Positions 23,740 through 37,937 of a stretch of DNA of 64,000 bases are shown here, piece by piece. How positions within the stretch are numbered: position 1 is the stretch's first letter; each line of letters starts with the position of its first letter. The translations under genes and the position numbers were made by a program. Source of the DNA: Circinella minor (lineage: Eukaryota > Mucoromycota > Mucoromycetes > Mucorales > Lichtheimiaceae); contig JAEPRB010000002.1 of NCBI GenBank assembly GCA_016758965.1, positions 372,001 to 436,000 on the forward strand. The letters are read 5' to 3'. The notes beneath the pieces are model-generated. The model was not told the DNA's origin. It searched no databases and worked only from the letters and a program-made list of their open reading frames with translations.

Positions 23740-24829
23740 GACGTGAAGTGAAAAGAAGGATTCCAAAGCACCAAAGAAAAAAAAAAATTTTTTTCTTACT
23801 TTCTGCTGAGAAAAGCGGAGACCAGACAGATGAACATTCCGAACCTATGAGGGTTAGGTAGTACACACAAGCAAATCCAGATAAAAGCAAACTGACGCCA
23901 CCAACTTGACAACCCATTTTACACTTTTGGGTAAAATATCATTTAGATAACTCAAAGATCAAGAAAATATGAAATAATTCACTTTGAATATTTAATATAA
24001 TATAATTAAATTCTTAATAATTACATCTATTCAATCACTGTTATTACTATTATTATTATTATCATCATCATACTATTTTAAACTTTAAGATTATAAAAAG
24101 TAATTTTTAATGAAAAAGAAAAATGTATAATAAGTTTATAATATGCCTATTTAGAAAAAGAAAGAGAATAATAAAGATAGAGAGAGATATAAAAATAGAG
24201 AGAGAGAGAATTCAATCTACCTCAAAAAAAAAGTAAGGTAGGGGCAGGGGGTGAAGATGTGTGTTGGGTGGGTGGATGAGAAAGTTATGTTTTTAATGGA
24301 TTAAAAATGCAAAGTGTGGTATAACTGAAAGTTTTTTTTCAACTTTACAAAGGAAAAAAATATAAAGAAAAGCACTATACATATTTTCGGTGAAAAAGCC
24401 GAAAAAAAAGAGAGGGGGGGGGAGGCGGCGAAATGACAAAAGAAAGAAGAAAGAATAGAAAAAGGATATAATGAATAATAATAAAATAAGAAAAAAGGTA
24501 TTAATAAAAAAAAAAAAGTATGCCGTTGGCACAATAGGGAAAAAAAGAAATGATATGATAATGGATGCAAAATAGAACGGTAACCCTCTTTCCTGAGAAA
24601 AAGAAACTTGAAAAGAGAGATTATACTATAGAAAAAAAAAATAAGGAGAAAATGATGATAGATAGGAGTAATTTGCTTTTTTTTTTCTTGGGGGAGGAGG
24701 GGAACAGAAGAAGAAGAGGATAGAGGGTGAGAAAAGCAAGGCAACTCAAAGTAAAAAAAAGAAAGTTTTTGATCTAAGTTCTATCATCTATTGATACTCT
24801 TTTGTGATCCTTTTTTTTTGTTCGACTCC
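23740..24829. other. Intergenic region between eEF1B and the calcium ATPase
   Basis: This holds the leftward eEF1B promoter and the 3' flank of the ATPase. Long purine-rich stretches (poly-A, GGGGGGG near 24414-24421) and simple repeats fill it. No gene seen. Confidence 0.4.
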
Positions 24830-27800
24830 TTAATTGTTGCTATGGAATGATCTTGATGTGTAAGATGCTGCAACTCCTCCTTGTTGTTTTGATGAGTGTT
24901 GAGTATGTTCACCAGTAATTGAGATACTACGCTTCACAGATTGCATACCATTATCATAGTTGTTACTCCATGATAATCGTTCATTTCCAGCCATATACAG
25001 GGATGGAACCTTTTGAGTATGACCGAGATAACGTTCACGAGCAGTAGATTTGAATAAAACAAAGGCAAATACATTATCGGGAATAAGACGAACCACAACA
25101 CCAATAGGCAAAGCAAGGAGGCCTACGAGAACAGAAATAGCCCAATGAATACCATCGAGAGGAACAACTTGGAATGCAGCGCCACCAAATTGAACAATAA
25201 GGGCTTGGCCAGCGACACAAATCACAAAGATAATCAAAAAGAACTTGTTGGCAAAAATATTGGTGAAGACATTTAAGTTGTTATCGATACGTCGACAACT
25301 ATTTTTTTTTTCATAGTAAAATAATAATAATCATTAATTATTAGTAAAAGAATAAAAGTAGAATTAAAACATAAAGAAATAAAAAATGAAACTTACTTGA
25401 TTTCGTTAAAGATTTGACAGAAGACAAAAGTATTAAAGACAACAGTTTGTAAAACGGGACTTTCAGGTTCATATTCAAGTACGTCGCTATATAATAATAC
25501 AACTGTTACGACAATTTGGAAAATGGCCTGACCAATAATCATCTTCCACATCTTGAAAGTAATCAAAGGAGCAGATCGAGCTTCAGGTGCACGTTCCAAA
25601 AGTTCTTGAGTTGGAGGATCCGTAGCCAAAGCCAAAGCAGCAAATGTATCCATGATCAAATTCACCCATAAAAGTTGAACAGCGGTCAAGACTGACTTTT
25701 GATGTTCACTAATGACAGCGGACATAAAGGTAGTAAATACGGCAGTAATGTTGACAGTAAGTTGGAATTGCAAGAATTTTTTGACAGCATCATTGACACA
25801 ACGACCCCAACTGATGGCCTTTACAATACTTGAGAAGTTATCATCCATCAAAATAATACTGGAGGCTTCCTTAGCTACTTCAGTACCAGCAATACCCATG
25901 GAGAAACCAACATCGGCACCCTTAAGTGCGGGACCATCATTGGTACCATCACCAGTAACAGCGACGATATCACCAAGATCACGAAGACGAGAGACCAAAA
26001 TACGTTTATCTTCTGGACTGGAACGAGCAAGAACCTGTAAACGAGGTAAGATGGCGTCCATTTCAGCAGTGGATAAGTTACGGAATGTAGGACCTTCCAT
26101 AACAACACCTCCTGTGGTATAGATACCACACTGTTTGGCAATGGCTTTGGCAGTGGTAAGATTATCACCAGTAACCATACGAACAAGAACACCAGCACTT
26201 TGACAATCCTTGACGGCTTCCTTGACACCAGGACGCAATGGATCTTCAATACCGACAATACCCAAAAGAGTCACACCCCTATCATGAACAAGATCATTAT
26301 AAGGTACGTCGCCCTCTGGACTCTCAGTATCAGGCAATGTACCAGGAGCAGAAGCAGGGGGCCATTGTTCAAAATCACGATAACCAATAGCAATGGTACG
26401 TAAACTACGTGAAGCATAACTTTGAATAATTTTTTCAAGGCGAGTATAATCTTCTTGAGTCAATTCACGAGTCTTAACATCATAATCATGAGTAGCATTT
26501 CTGTAATTGCCATGTTGTAAGGTAACAATCTTATTGCAGTTTTCCAGTAAGATTTCAGAAGCACCTTTTACATGGACACGATAAACAGTACGTTTAGGAT
26601 CATCTGGATGAGGAATACGAACTACAGAAGCCATCGCTTTTCGTTCTGAACTGAACGGATAGGCTTGTTGAACTGGATAAGCGTTACGAATGGAATCATA
26701 ATGATCGGAACCGATATCACGAGAAAAGGCCAAAAGAGCCGTTTCAGTCTTGTTACCCACAAAGACATCTTCACCATTTTCATCTTTGCCTTCAAAAGCA
26801 GTAGAATTGATGGCAATGGATTGATTTAACATGTTAAGAACTTGTTTAGGAGCTTTGCTAGATACTTCGGTAATATCGTTCAAATCATTACGATCAGAAG
26901 GAGCCTCTTTGAGAAATCGGAAAGAAGATCCCAAAGTACCAGCTACAACGGCCATCTTGTTTTGAGTCAGGGTACCCGTTTTATCGGAACATACAGTAGT
27001 GGCATTACCCATGGTTTCACATGCTGCTAAAACACGCACCAAGTTATTATCTTTAAGCATACGTTGAGTTGCATAAGCGAGAGCTATTATTTTTATGTTT
27101 TTACATGAAAAGAGAGAAAAGTGAAATAGAATTATTAGTTTTAGTCTGTTAAGTCGCATAAAGAGCAATAAAAGACAATAAATGTTCAAAAAGAAAAAGT
27201 CTTACCAAGAGTAACAGCTAATGGTAGACCTTCAGGAACAGCGACGACAACGATTGTAACGACAACAATAAGAATCTTCATAATATCCATAACGATATCT
27301 GTAGCCTGATCAGGTACACCATCTTTCCAACTAACGAAATAACGAATAAGCAAGACAATAAGCATTAATAAACCGGCAGCGGAACCGAGCTTGGCAATCA
27401 TTTCGGCCAAATGATTTAATTTTTCTTGAAGAGGTGTACTTTCAGGTTCAGTACGCAAAGCCATCATGGTACGACCATAGTAAGAATTAGTACCAACACA
27501 AGTAACAAGATAGGTACAAACACCTTCAAGGACTTTAGCACCAGATAAAATAAATGGATCAGGTGATGACCTGTGTTCTTGAACAGCAGGTTTCTTTAAA
27601 TCAGAATCAGAGCCAGAAGAGTTTTGTTGTTGTTGACGTTGACACGCTTCCCAAGTTAGTTTTCGTACAGCATCTGATTCACCAGTGGCAGCAGATTCAT
27701 CACACTTGACATTATGACCTTCAATATAAATACCATCGGTAGTTACAATATCTCCTGGTTCAAGATGAAGAATATCACCTACTTGAACGTCTCGGACAGA

Positions 27801-29100
27801 GATCATACCAATGACACCTTCACGTGTCGCCTATAAACATGAAAAAAAAATGAAAAAAAAAATTATCGTAATATTAGTAAAAAAAAAGCAAAATTGTAAA
27901 AGGACGCAAAAAAAAAAAAGGAGGGGGGGAACGCAAGGGTTCTTTTTTTTCTATTTTCAGGGTGGATGGATGGGGGGTTGCCGAAGAGAAAGTACGGTGA
28001 TGTGAAGAAATGTGTATTTTTATATGTATATAAAGAATTAAGAGAATAAGTAAAGGGGTGAAAAAAAATTTTTTTTTTTCTACCTTGACGACACGATCTT
28101 CTTTTTTTGCATTAAGTTTACGGAATTGACGTTCTTTTTGAAAATCATTAATACTTCCAACTAAAACGACAAGTAATACAGCAACAATAATAGCAACACC
28201 TTCGACCCATTTAACACCTGGTATCCGATTACCCATGGCATCATATTCAGGAACAGCAATGTCTTCATATAAACCAACACCCAAAGAAACAACAGCGGCC
28301 ACAGTCAAAAGAATCTATAATAAAAATATATATCAATTTAGTATTGCATAAAATATATATATATATTTTTTAAAAAAAAAAACATGCGATAATTGCATGC
28401 ATAAAAAAAAAGATAAATCGTTATAGTTTACCAATGTTTTATCTTGAAATGCCATCCACATGAGTTGAAAAATACTTTTAGATTTGAGATCTGGCAAAAT
28501 ATTGGCACCAAAAACATTAACACGTTGTGGGAAAGCATTGGTAGGTTCTTGTCTAGTTGCACCAGTGGCATTACTCAATACTGTCATGGAACGAGCTCTT
28601 GTTTGTCGAGGTGGATTATCTTCATATTGTTGATCAGTACGACTAAATGCCATACATTCATTTAAAGTAACAGGTTGTTGGATTTTGGTATTTGGTACAA
28701 GACCTGTTTGTAAATTAGCATGTAAACCTTTTGCAACACCTTTTATACCACCATAACTTTGAAGTAAAGGTAAATTTTTAGGGTCCATCAAAGCCGATAA
28801 TTGATCCGATGTAAAAGCAAATATATTGGATGGATCATTATGTGGTGTAAGGTGATCACGTAAATCAATCTTGACATTATCATTATTATTATTATTATTT
28901 ATGTTATTATTAGGAGAAGAAAATGATGATTTTTCTTCTATATCATGTAAAGCAGATGGAATAGGTGTATTAGCGGAAGGAGTCGGAATAAGTGTTGGAT
29001 CTTCACTATGCAGTGCATCGTGTCTAGTTGAAATGGCTGACAAATGTCGAGGATCTGAATGCGCTCCTAATGGCGATGAATTGTCGTTGTTGAACGCCAT
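24830..29100 (-). CDS. PMC1: P-type calcium-transporting ATPase (PMCA/Pmc1 type)
   Basis: Five exons, complement(24830-25298, 25397-27083, 27206-27830, 28084-28314, 28432-29100), give 1226 residues. P-type landmarks appear in order: the actuator-domain CDESAATGESDAVRK, membrane helix 4 with VPEGLPLAVTL (PEGLP about 499-503), the phosphorylation loop CSDKTGTLTQNKM (Asp542), the nucleotide-binding VHVKGASEILLENC, and the hinge TGDGTNDGPALKGADVGFSMG. Helices M5-M10 follow, with LLWVNLIMDTFAALALATD. The long N-terminus, Ser/Asn-rich then DQLSALMDPKNLPLLQSYGG, resembles that of vacuolar Pmc1 and plant ACA pumps rather than animal PMCA, which have a long C-terminal calmodulin tail. The tail here is short. 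It should pump cytosolic calcium into the vacuole or out of the cell. Location cannot be settled from sequence. Confidence 0.93.
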
Positions 29101-32100
29101 TGTCGTTATAAAGTATTATATATAAATATATATAAATATATATTGTATTGAGTAGTTATTGTATTATATTAATATATATATATATATATATAAATGTAAT
29201 TGGGTATTAATTATTATTATTGTTATTATTATTTAAAGAGTTATTATGATTGAAATTATTGTATAGAAACAATAATAATAATAATTAATAATAATAAAGC
29301 TGTTACTTGTTGCTTTTATTGTTAAGGGAAGGAAAAAAAAAATGGCCAGTTCAGAAAGAAGAAAACGAAAAAAAAGAGGCGAATAAGACAAATGGGATGA
29401 AAGCCTTTGCTTTTATCTTTTTTAAAGGAGTTTTTTTTATATATATACTATATAGCAAACTTCTTCTTACATATATATATATATATAGTTATATGTATAT
29501 ATGTATAGTTATACATCTCATCGCATATAAGGCTCGTGCAACTGTATTTGAAGTAAAAAAAAAGTAATTTTTTTTTTTTTGGGGGGGGGGAGAAAGATGT
29601 TCAAAATGAAAAAGAGAAGAGTGAGTAAGAGATAGAGAGAGATTACTGGACTACCGGTAGACCTCTCCCCCCGGCCGGTTGCTTAGTTTTTTTTTTGGGG
29701 GGATAAGTTTTTTTTTAGTTGAGTTGAAATATTAAAAGAAAAGAGTGGAGAAGAGGGAAAAAAAAGCATATTGAAAGAGAGTAAAGAAGGGAATGGGAGA
29801 TGATTATCTTTAAGCATAAGAAAAAAAAATAATAAGGGATAATAGAAAGAGGCGCAAAGAGTTAAAGAAAAGGGGAAACATGTATACACACAAAAGTGGG
29901 GGAGTTAAAGTGTATAATATGTATTTGTTATATGCATTAAGGGGGGGGGGATGGAAGATGGATTAGAACAAAGAAGAGTTCATCATTATTATTATTATTA
30001 TTTTCATCATCATTAATCAAGAGCAAAAAAAAAAAAAAATAACAACAAAAAACCAACAACAACAAAAAAAAGATTTCGGTAGCCTGAACTTATTAGAAGT
30101 TTCCTTGCATTCGGCAACTCTTTTCCTAACGTACATCAACGCAACCCGAATTCTTCTTTGAAAAAAGTTGCATAAAATCATAAGCTTTCTTCCTTCTCAT
30201 TGCAAATATAAACCAATTGATTTCTTTATTTTATTTTACTTTATTTTTATTTTATCTTTTTTTTTTTTTTTTTTTTTTTTTTGAAGGGGAAAAGAATAAG
30301 AGTGTTGAAGGGAGTAAGAGTACGGAATTTCTGGAATTATGTGATTTGTGTCCCATATTCTTTAATTTTAATTTTTTTTTTTTTTTTTTTTTTTTTTTAG
30401 TTTTTGACACATTATTATTATAATAGTAATATTATTAATAATTATAATAATGATCTTGGATGTTCTCGAGTTCTTTTGAAATATATGGGGTTTTGTTTAT
30501 ATGTTAATTATAAAGTCAGTCAGTCAGTCAATTAAGTTACTAAACATTATGCATGTAGTAAAAAGTAGCACACAGCAGGATTTAGGTAAGTATAAACAAA
30601 TCATTCCATCACCGCCTTTTTTTTTTTTCAATCAAGGGGGCCGGGGGTGAAAAACGTAAAAGGTCTCCTTAATCGTATAATATTATCATCGTTTCTCTTC
30701 GTCCCATCATTATCCTTCAGGGCACAAAAAAAAAGGGTGTTGGTATATATAATGAATAAGTGGTATACTATATGCTACGCGTATAATAATCTCATTTTGT
30801 TAAATGATAATAATATTCTAATAGATATTCTTTTTTACATATTTTACGTACTGAGATATTTTATCTTTTATTACTTGTCATTAAATAGTCTTATGCTATA
30901 TATAATCATTATTCTTTCATTTACTTAATTGAAATTCCAAATCTCTATCTTTTTTTTAAGGGCTAAGAGGAAAACTAAACCGTAAACCATTTATTTTCAC
31001 CTCCTCCAACTTAATCCCCCCTTCTTTCTTTTTTTTTTCTTTCTTTTTTTATCTTTTTCAACGACGATCAATCACAAAGTTATTTTAACGCCTTTTTTTC
31101 TTGTCTCTATTTTTTATTTGCCTATTATGCAAAGCGATAAGATGCAGGTGGTTCGAAATCGAAATATTATTAGTAAAGAAAAGCATATGAATTTCTTTTT
31201 TTTTTTTTGATTACTCTTTTTTTTTCACTCTCTCCTTGTTATAATAAACATGTGGATGTTTGTTTTGTTGTTGTCGGCACGGTTTTTTTGGTTATTTGTT
31301 TTTTTTTTTTTTTTTTTTTTTGCACTGTAAATCTTTGAATGAGCAACGTTTAAAGGTGATTTTCGTGTTGATATAGTGGCGATTTTTAATGACGGATCAT
31401 GATACTATCTATCAAATGTACCCACAAAAGATATATAATTATATATAACAAATACGTACTACTTACTATTATTATATACTATTACTATGTTCTTCTCCTT
31501 TTTTTTTTCCTTCCATCATATTCATATTACAGCACTAATTACATTCAAAAAGCAAAATGTAAGAATATGTAAAAATATAAAAGCAACTTGTAATATTTTT
31601 ACGCCGAAAAAAAAAAGGCTTTTTTTGTTGCTACGCATTTTTTTTTCATTCTTCTCAAATTTTAATTATCTCAAAAAGACGATAAAAATGACCAGATATG
31701 GATGATGAAAAATTGATCGGGAATTCAAAAAAACACTTGACCAATTTAGGATTCGATATTGACAAAAAAAGACATGAATCGAAAGAATGTTTTTGTTGAA
31801 CACTTAATGTAGTAATAACAATAATAATGATAATGATAATGATAATAATATTAATAACAATAACAATAACAATAATAATGGTAATAATAATAATATAGTA
31901 ATAGTAATAGTAATATAATAATAAAGCCCGTTATTGATTCTTCAACAACAATAAATTTAATTATTGTGATTGTTACTTCTTTTGTTGTTATTTTATCTGA
32001 TTATATTCATTATTATTTTTTTTTCTCTCTCTGTCTCTTTTTTTTCCCCTTTATCTCTCTTTCTCTTTCTCTCTTCAAATAACAACTTATACAAAAACGA

Positions 32101-32107
32101 AGCAATA
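29101..32107. other. 3-kb divergent intergenic region, low-complexity
   Basis: The region separates the leftward ATPase from the rightward myosin light chain and should hold both promoters. It is full of simple sequence: TA repeats near 29176, a T13-G10 junction at 29568-29590, G10 at 29941-29950, very long poly-T runs around 30260 and 30375, AGTC repeats near 30516, and a long AAT/GAT-type triplet tract at 31811-31925. No coding exon is convincing. Confidence 0.45.
31811..31925. repeat. Imperfect AAT/GAT/AAC triplet repeat tract
   Basis: About 115 bases made almost only of AAT, GAT, AAC and AGT triplets, some 180 bases upstream of the myosin light chain start. Confidence 0.8.
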
Positions 32108-33039
32108 ATGACACCTGTAAGTTTTTTTTTTCTTTTTGCCCATCCGTCGATTCTCAAAAGAATGCATTTTAATACAAAAAAATAACATCTCCGCCTTTTT
32201 CTAACCCTGGATTAACCCTTTCACCCCACTTCATCTCTCACCCCCCCCCAATATCGCTATGTGTGATCTAAAGGTACCTCGAAAATCGAAACAAAGAAAT
32301 GCACGACAAAACTCAAACGTATTTGCCATGATTGATAAACAACAGATCCAAGAACTTAAAAAAGCATTTGATTTAATGGATATGAATCATGATGAAGTAG
32401 TGGATGCTGAAGATTTAAAAGCTATTTTAGAATATCTTGGTAAGTAAAAATGAAAAAGAAGAATTATTTTTATTTATTATCTCCCGCTCTTTCCCCACTT
32501 TTCTCCTCCACCCCCCCTTTTTTTTTGCTCCTTCTACATTATTAATCGAACCCATATACTCATTATGTAATACGAATGAATAGGACAACCGGCTACGCCT
32601 GATCTAATTGAACAAATGATGAGTGAAGCTCCAGGTCCTCATATTAATTTTATGGTATTTTTGACTTTAATGGCCGATAAATTAACAGGAACAGATCCAG
32701 AACAGGTTATTGCAAAAGCATTTGCTGCATTTGATGATGAGGGAAAAGGAAAAATCAATGCAGATTATTTGAGGGAATGTATGACGACAATGGGCGATCG
32801 CTTCACAGATCAAGAGGTAAACAAATACACAAAAAAAAAATACACTCTCCCTCTCTCCTTCCCCCTTTTTTTTTTTCTTTTGTACCCCCTAAACGTAACA
32901 ATAATAATATAAAAAAAAATTAATAATGATGATGATGTTGTTGTCATAGGTTGATATCATGTTTAAAGGAGCAGCAATTGATGAACAAGGAAATTTTGAT
33001 TATAAAGACTTTGTAAGAGTTCTTAAACATGGAGAATAA
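32108..33039 (+). CDS. Myosin regulatory light chain (EF-hand)
   Basis: Four exons, 32108-32116, 32274-32439, 32584-32816 and 32950-33039, give 165 residues. The first coding exon is 9 bases (ATG ACA CCT) before a canonical GTAAGT donor. An alternative start without that exon is the ATG at 32259 (MCDLK instead of MTP), in the same frame. The basic N-terminus ends [10 protein letters not shown], matching the animal RATSNVFAMF with the phosphorylated Ser kept. EF-hand 1 is [20 protein letters not shown]; later segments [49 protein letters not shown] and [15 protein letters not shown] match the family closely. It binds the neck of type II myosin and regulates actomyosin in cytokinesis and growth. 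Confidence 0.93.
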
Positions 33040-36000
33040 ATAAATACTATATATATATATATATAGCTTGTAAATAATAATGAAAAATAAATCTCCTATA
33101 AATATAAACAATTACTACTTTTTTTTATACACACTAGCATATTCTCTCTCTCTCTTTCTCTTGAAGTTCAAATTAAAACTTTTTTACTTTTTTTGCAAAT
33201 AAGGCAAGGTTTTTTTTATGCAGTAAAATGTTGTAATACACATAAAGATAGTAGAGGATGTTCCTCGTCATGATCATGATAAGTTAGTTCATTTGATAAT
33301 ATATTTAAAATCAAAGCATAGGATCATAATCATCATCATCTTTGACTTATTTTATTATATCAGCATTCTTGACAAACATATAATTTCTTTTTCTACTTTT
33401 GTCAATACTGCATGTAAGATGAATAACAACAAAAATCAATGCATAATGTATTCCTTTACTGTATTTAGAAAAAAAAGTGTTATAAAAAGAATTACCCTTT
33501 TTTTTCTGACATTTAATTATATTACTGCAACAACAACAAAGGCATCCTTAAGTTGAATGCTGGGCTGCAGAGTATCTGGGTTATTAATACATAAATACAT
33601 AAATACATAAATAAAGCGAACAGAAGAAATCACAAGTTATTATAAATCCCAGTTACCAATTACAAAAATGCATTATGTATATTTTTTTTTCTTTTTATGA
33701 ATCAGATTTCTTGATTAGGTTATTTTCATTGTACGGACATCACTAGTTCCTTTTTTGTTTATGTTCTTAGCGAGTTTGTTAGTAATGCTTGAGATGTTGT
33801 CTCATGGCAACGTTATCGGAAGATATCATGATGACGGTTGCTAATAACAACAAATTAAGTCATACCCGCACATCCATGACAAAAAGTTATGTTGCTAGGA
33901 CGGAGCGTGTGTGTGTGTGTGTGTGTGTGTGTCGCAATTTCCATAGAACAAATGCTGCGCTTTTTTTTAAAAAAAAAATTAGGGATAATGTTGTACAAGA
34001 CAAAAGCAAAACCTTATTTTATTACCATTGAACACACCACTGCGTTATTTATATCTCATTAATTTATTGCTATTTATGTGAGGAAACAAAAAATAATATA
34101 CTTCCAATAGTATTAATAATAATAGAAAAAGCTACGTCATATATTAGCTCTTTATAAACAATGCTATAAAGGCGTTAAACGGAAAAAGAAGAAAAAAAAG
34201 GGGGTGGTGAGCAGAGAGGATAAAGACGGACTTGATTTGTATCTTTCTTTTAGTTTCCCCTCCGTGGCGAAGGGGGAAGGCCAAAAAATAGAACTAGCAT
34301 CATCATTTATAAAAAAGGACACACAGATAAAAGAATCGTCTATACAGACTTTCAATCATAAAAGAATTGTATACTGTAAAAATTTATTTTACGTACACAG
34401 TTTTGTTACTCCTAAATGACAACTTAGTTTTTTTTTATAAGCAAAAAAAAAAAATATCAGGCGAAGGCATAAAAAATAAGAAAAATGTAAATGGCAAAAC
34501 TGATACAAAAAGAAACAATTTAAACTTCTTTTTTTTTTTTTTTTGGAAATCATAAAAGAAGGAGACACATACAGATTTATGCAGTACTTATGACTTCCGT
34601 TGAACTTTTACTTTCCGGATCTACATAAAAACATGGGAACTATAATTTATATAGTCAGCAGTTTTGTTACTATGTATGATTATGGCCTAGAATGTCTTGA
34701 TAAAAAAATAATTTACAGCATATAATAGTAACATAATATATCAATTGCTGTTGATACACCTTCCTCTTCGTTCAACTATTATTAATATCGAAATAGCTCT
34801 ATTATTGACAAATATTTATATGCGAAAAAAAGGAGGTACCTATTACCGTCCGATTTTCCGTCCTAAAACATCACTTTACAATAAATATTATTTATATCTT
34901 GCTTTAACCGACAACAGTAATTACATAATAATGGAAAGAACAAGTTATAATACGCCTTTATTTTTGTTATAGTTCGTCGTTACTTCATAGCCTTTTTTTA
35001 CCCCTTGATATTACCTCCATATTTTTTTGGCCTCCTTTTTTTTTGAAAAAAAAATGCCATGGTTCGCCACATATTACAACAGTATCAAATAACAACTCTT
35101 TTCCTGTTCTTCATATAACTATCATGTATTATATTTTTTTCCAAATCTTATACCACGCCGTTCGTCGTTATGGGCTATCTCGTAGCCCTTCGTTAGCATA
35201 TATATTGTTTTAACTCAGTAAACTTTTTTTTTGTTTACTTCTTTGATCCATATATTCTTCAAATATATTAGATTACCGAAGAGAAAAGCTTAAACGAATG
35301 AAAACGTCTTTTTCCATATAAGGAATATATATTGAAAAAGAAATATAGAATATTAAATAATAATTTAATAAACCATCAACGTGAATGTTTTACACCATAT
35401 TAAACATTTTTTTTTTATTAATTTTCTGAAAATCTTATATAAACAGCAAGGTTTATTATGTAAACTATCTTCAATTTGTTTCAAAAGATCCAAACAAAAA
35501 GCCGACTTTTTCATGCATTTTATACTATGACAAAATCAAGTTTTAATTATAGATTATATGTTTTATTGTTTGTATAAGTTAATAGACAGCCTATAATCCC
35601 TCCTTATCTAACTCCTTTCCATTTAACTCCCACCCCTATTTCTTTAGACTTGCACATCAATGTTATAACGTTTGTGGCTTAATTTATTACTACTACAACA
35701 GTTTAATAATAGATCTACAGAATTATTATCATCATTGGACTCCAACTGACTAGGATTATCGACTAGTCTTTTTTATGCATAAAAAGAAAAACTGGCAACT
35801 ATTGCATGCCTATGCATTCTTTAATGATTCCAAAACAAAAAAAAATATATAGATTATTATTTTTGTAAAAACAAAAAACAATTTCGATCCTTCTATATTA
35901 TGTATTGACACCGTGATATGTCATTTACATAAACAATCAAGTGTCAAGTATTATTTGTATTTAATTTCATATTACTGCGATTATAATGTCGGAATAGGAT

Positions 36001-37937
36001 TCCTTATTATAATTTTTTTTGATCATGTGGTATGTCAGTTCTACCGATTTTTTTTTTTTTGGGGGGGGGGGGAAGAGAAAGACCAAATTAACCATGTACA
36101 TAATCAATGCATTCAACAAGTCAAGAAAATAACAGTAAACTCTTTTTTATTATTCTTTTATTTACATTTTACATGTTGATATTGCATAAAATAAAATGGG
36201 CGGAGATACGGATGTATTATCTTTATATGTATATTATTGGGGGGTGTGGAAAATGTTATTTTGAGGGCGTTTCACATTATAACATTTTTTTTTCCATACT
36301 TCTTACGTGCATTGCATATTTTGCATATAATTATACATAAATCAACATGACTAACTATTACTCTATTAACTAGTATAGTATATAGGATTATGACGTACAA
36401 GTTATCATAGCTCTTTTTTATTATATAAGTAAGACCTATAACATTTGTTAGTATAAATAATAACAACTAGTAGTATTACAATTGTCGTTCATAATACATA
36501 AATAAACCAGACTCAAATCAAGCCAAAGATAATGTATATTATATAATACGTAGTAATTTCTCTTATCTCACCAAGATATTATTTTAATATGTTTCTATCT
36601 GTAACTAGTAATAGTTTGTGCATATTACTTACATAAGTCACATTTACGTCTCTGCTGTTAAAAACAAAAGTATTTCTACATATATACATATTGTATAATT
36701 GAGATCTAAATTTTAATTCTTATTATTTAGAGGGCGCCGTTATATAGAATAATACCATAAAAATAATGCTTCTTTGTTTAACTTTTAATAAATAAATAAA
36801 AGCATCATTATTTTGTTATTATATTTTGATCCACAGAATAATAAAAACTTGGTGTGAGAAAATGTGCTGCATGTGTAAAAATTGAATATTCTATACAACG
36901 TGGGCATTTCATGACATTAACTACTTAATGCCGATGAGCCCGGTAGAAGGAAAAAAAAAACGGTTACTTCAAACAAACAATAAAAAGTCTGTATTTATCC
37001 CATGATTATCACTAAATGGAGAGAACCTTATGCTAAAGTAAAAAAAAAGGGGAGGGGCTGGTGGGGGGGGGTTAATAATGTAATCAAGAAATGATTTAAT
37101 AAAATACTTGGGTTATATCAGTTAACAATGGACCACATATTAAATTATATATATATATAGTTTTACAGGTACCTTTTTTTTTTTACCTTTTGCTAAGTAC
37201 CCCAAAGAAAAACATTAGCTCGAGAAGCTTACTAAAAAGATAATATATCAAAGCCGAAACACCAAAAAAAAAAAAAAAAAAAAAAAACTGGGGGAGAACT
37301 CAGCTTTACGTATCAATATCAGTCTCAATACCTAAGAATGTAAAAGATTGTTTCCAAGAGGTGTGTAGTTAATGTAATTCAATAACATTTAAATTTTCAG
37401 TATTCTTTCTTACTTCGCATTGATATGTACGCTATCAAGGATTTATCCATTCAGATTAAAACATATATATCTAATTGCTAATGATCTACTAAAAAAAGTT
37501 GACTTTTGATTTTTATATCATATCATTTTAAGGATTTAATGCATATCACTCAATATAAACAAAAAAAAAAACACAAAATTGGATAAATGTTATAAATACA
37601 CTGTGACCAACTGCATGCGTGAATTTATACATACAACGGTCGAAAAAAAAAAGCAGTTTCATGATAATAATAATAATGATAATAGTAATAATAACAGATA
37701 ATGTGTGTATATGTAAATAATAATTTTCTGCATTAGGTAAAGAATGATATACTTTTTTATATAAGTTTTATGGAAGGAGTTAATCCTGAACTACTAAAGG
37801 AGTATATAGAAAAAAAAACAAATGGGAACTAGAAAGGTAAAGTGATAGAGTGAGATAAAGAGAAGAAGAGAACAGAGGAGGAGTTATTCTTTTTTAAAAC
37901 TAAATATGTAAAGGAATCACAGAAAGCGAAAACCCTC
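33040..37937. other. 4.9-kb intergenic region between convergent genes
   Basis: It lies between the 3' ends of the myosin light chain (+) and NOT4 (-). It holds a GT microsatellite at 33906-33932, a T8-A10 junction at 33961-33978, ATAAATAC repeats near 33588-33615 and a T13-G12 junction at 36048-36072. I looked for spliced exons on both strands and found none that I would call. Confidence 0.4.
33906..33932. repeat. GT dinucleotide microsatellite
   Basis: About 13 uninterrupted GT units in intergenic DNA. Confidence 0.9.

Noticed and set aside
24293..24744. Minus-strand Phe/Ser-rich open frames near 24.5 kb
   Set aside because: They are translations of purine-rich simple sequence in the 3' flank of the ATPase gene.
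30217..30423. Open frame rich in Phe
   Set aside because: It is the translation of long poly-T runs with no other protein-like content.
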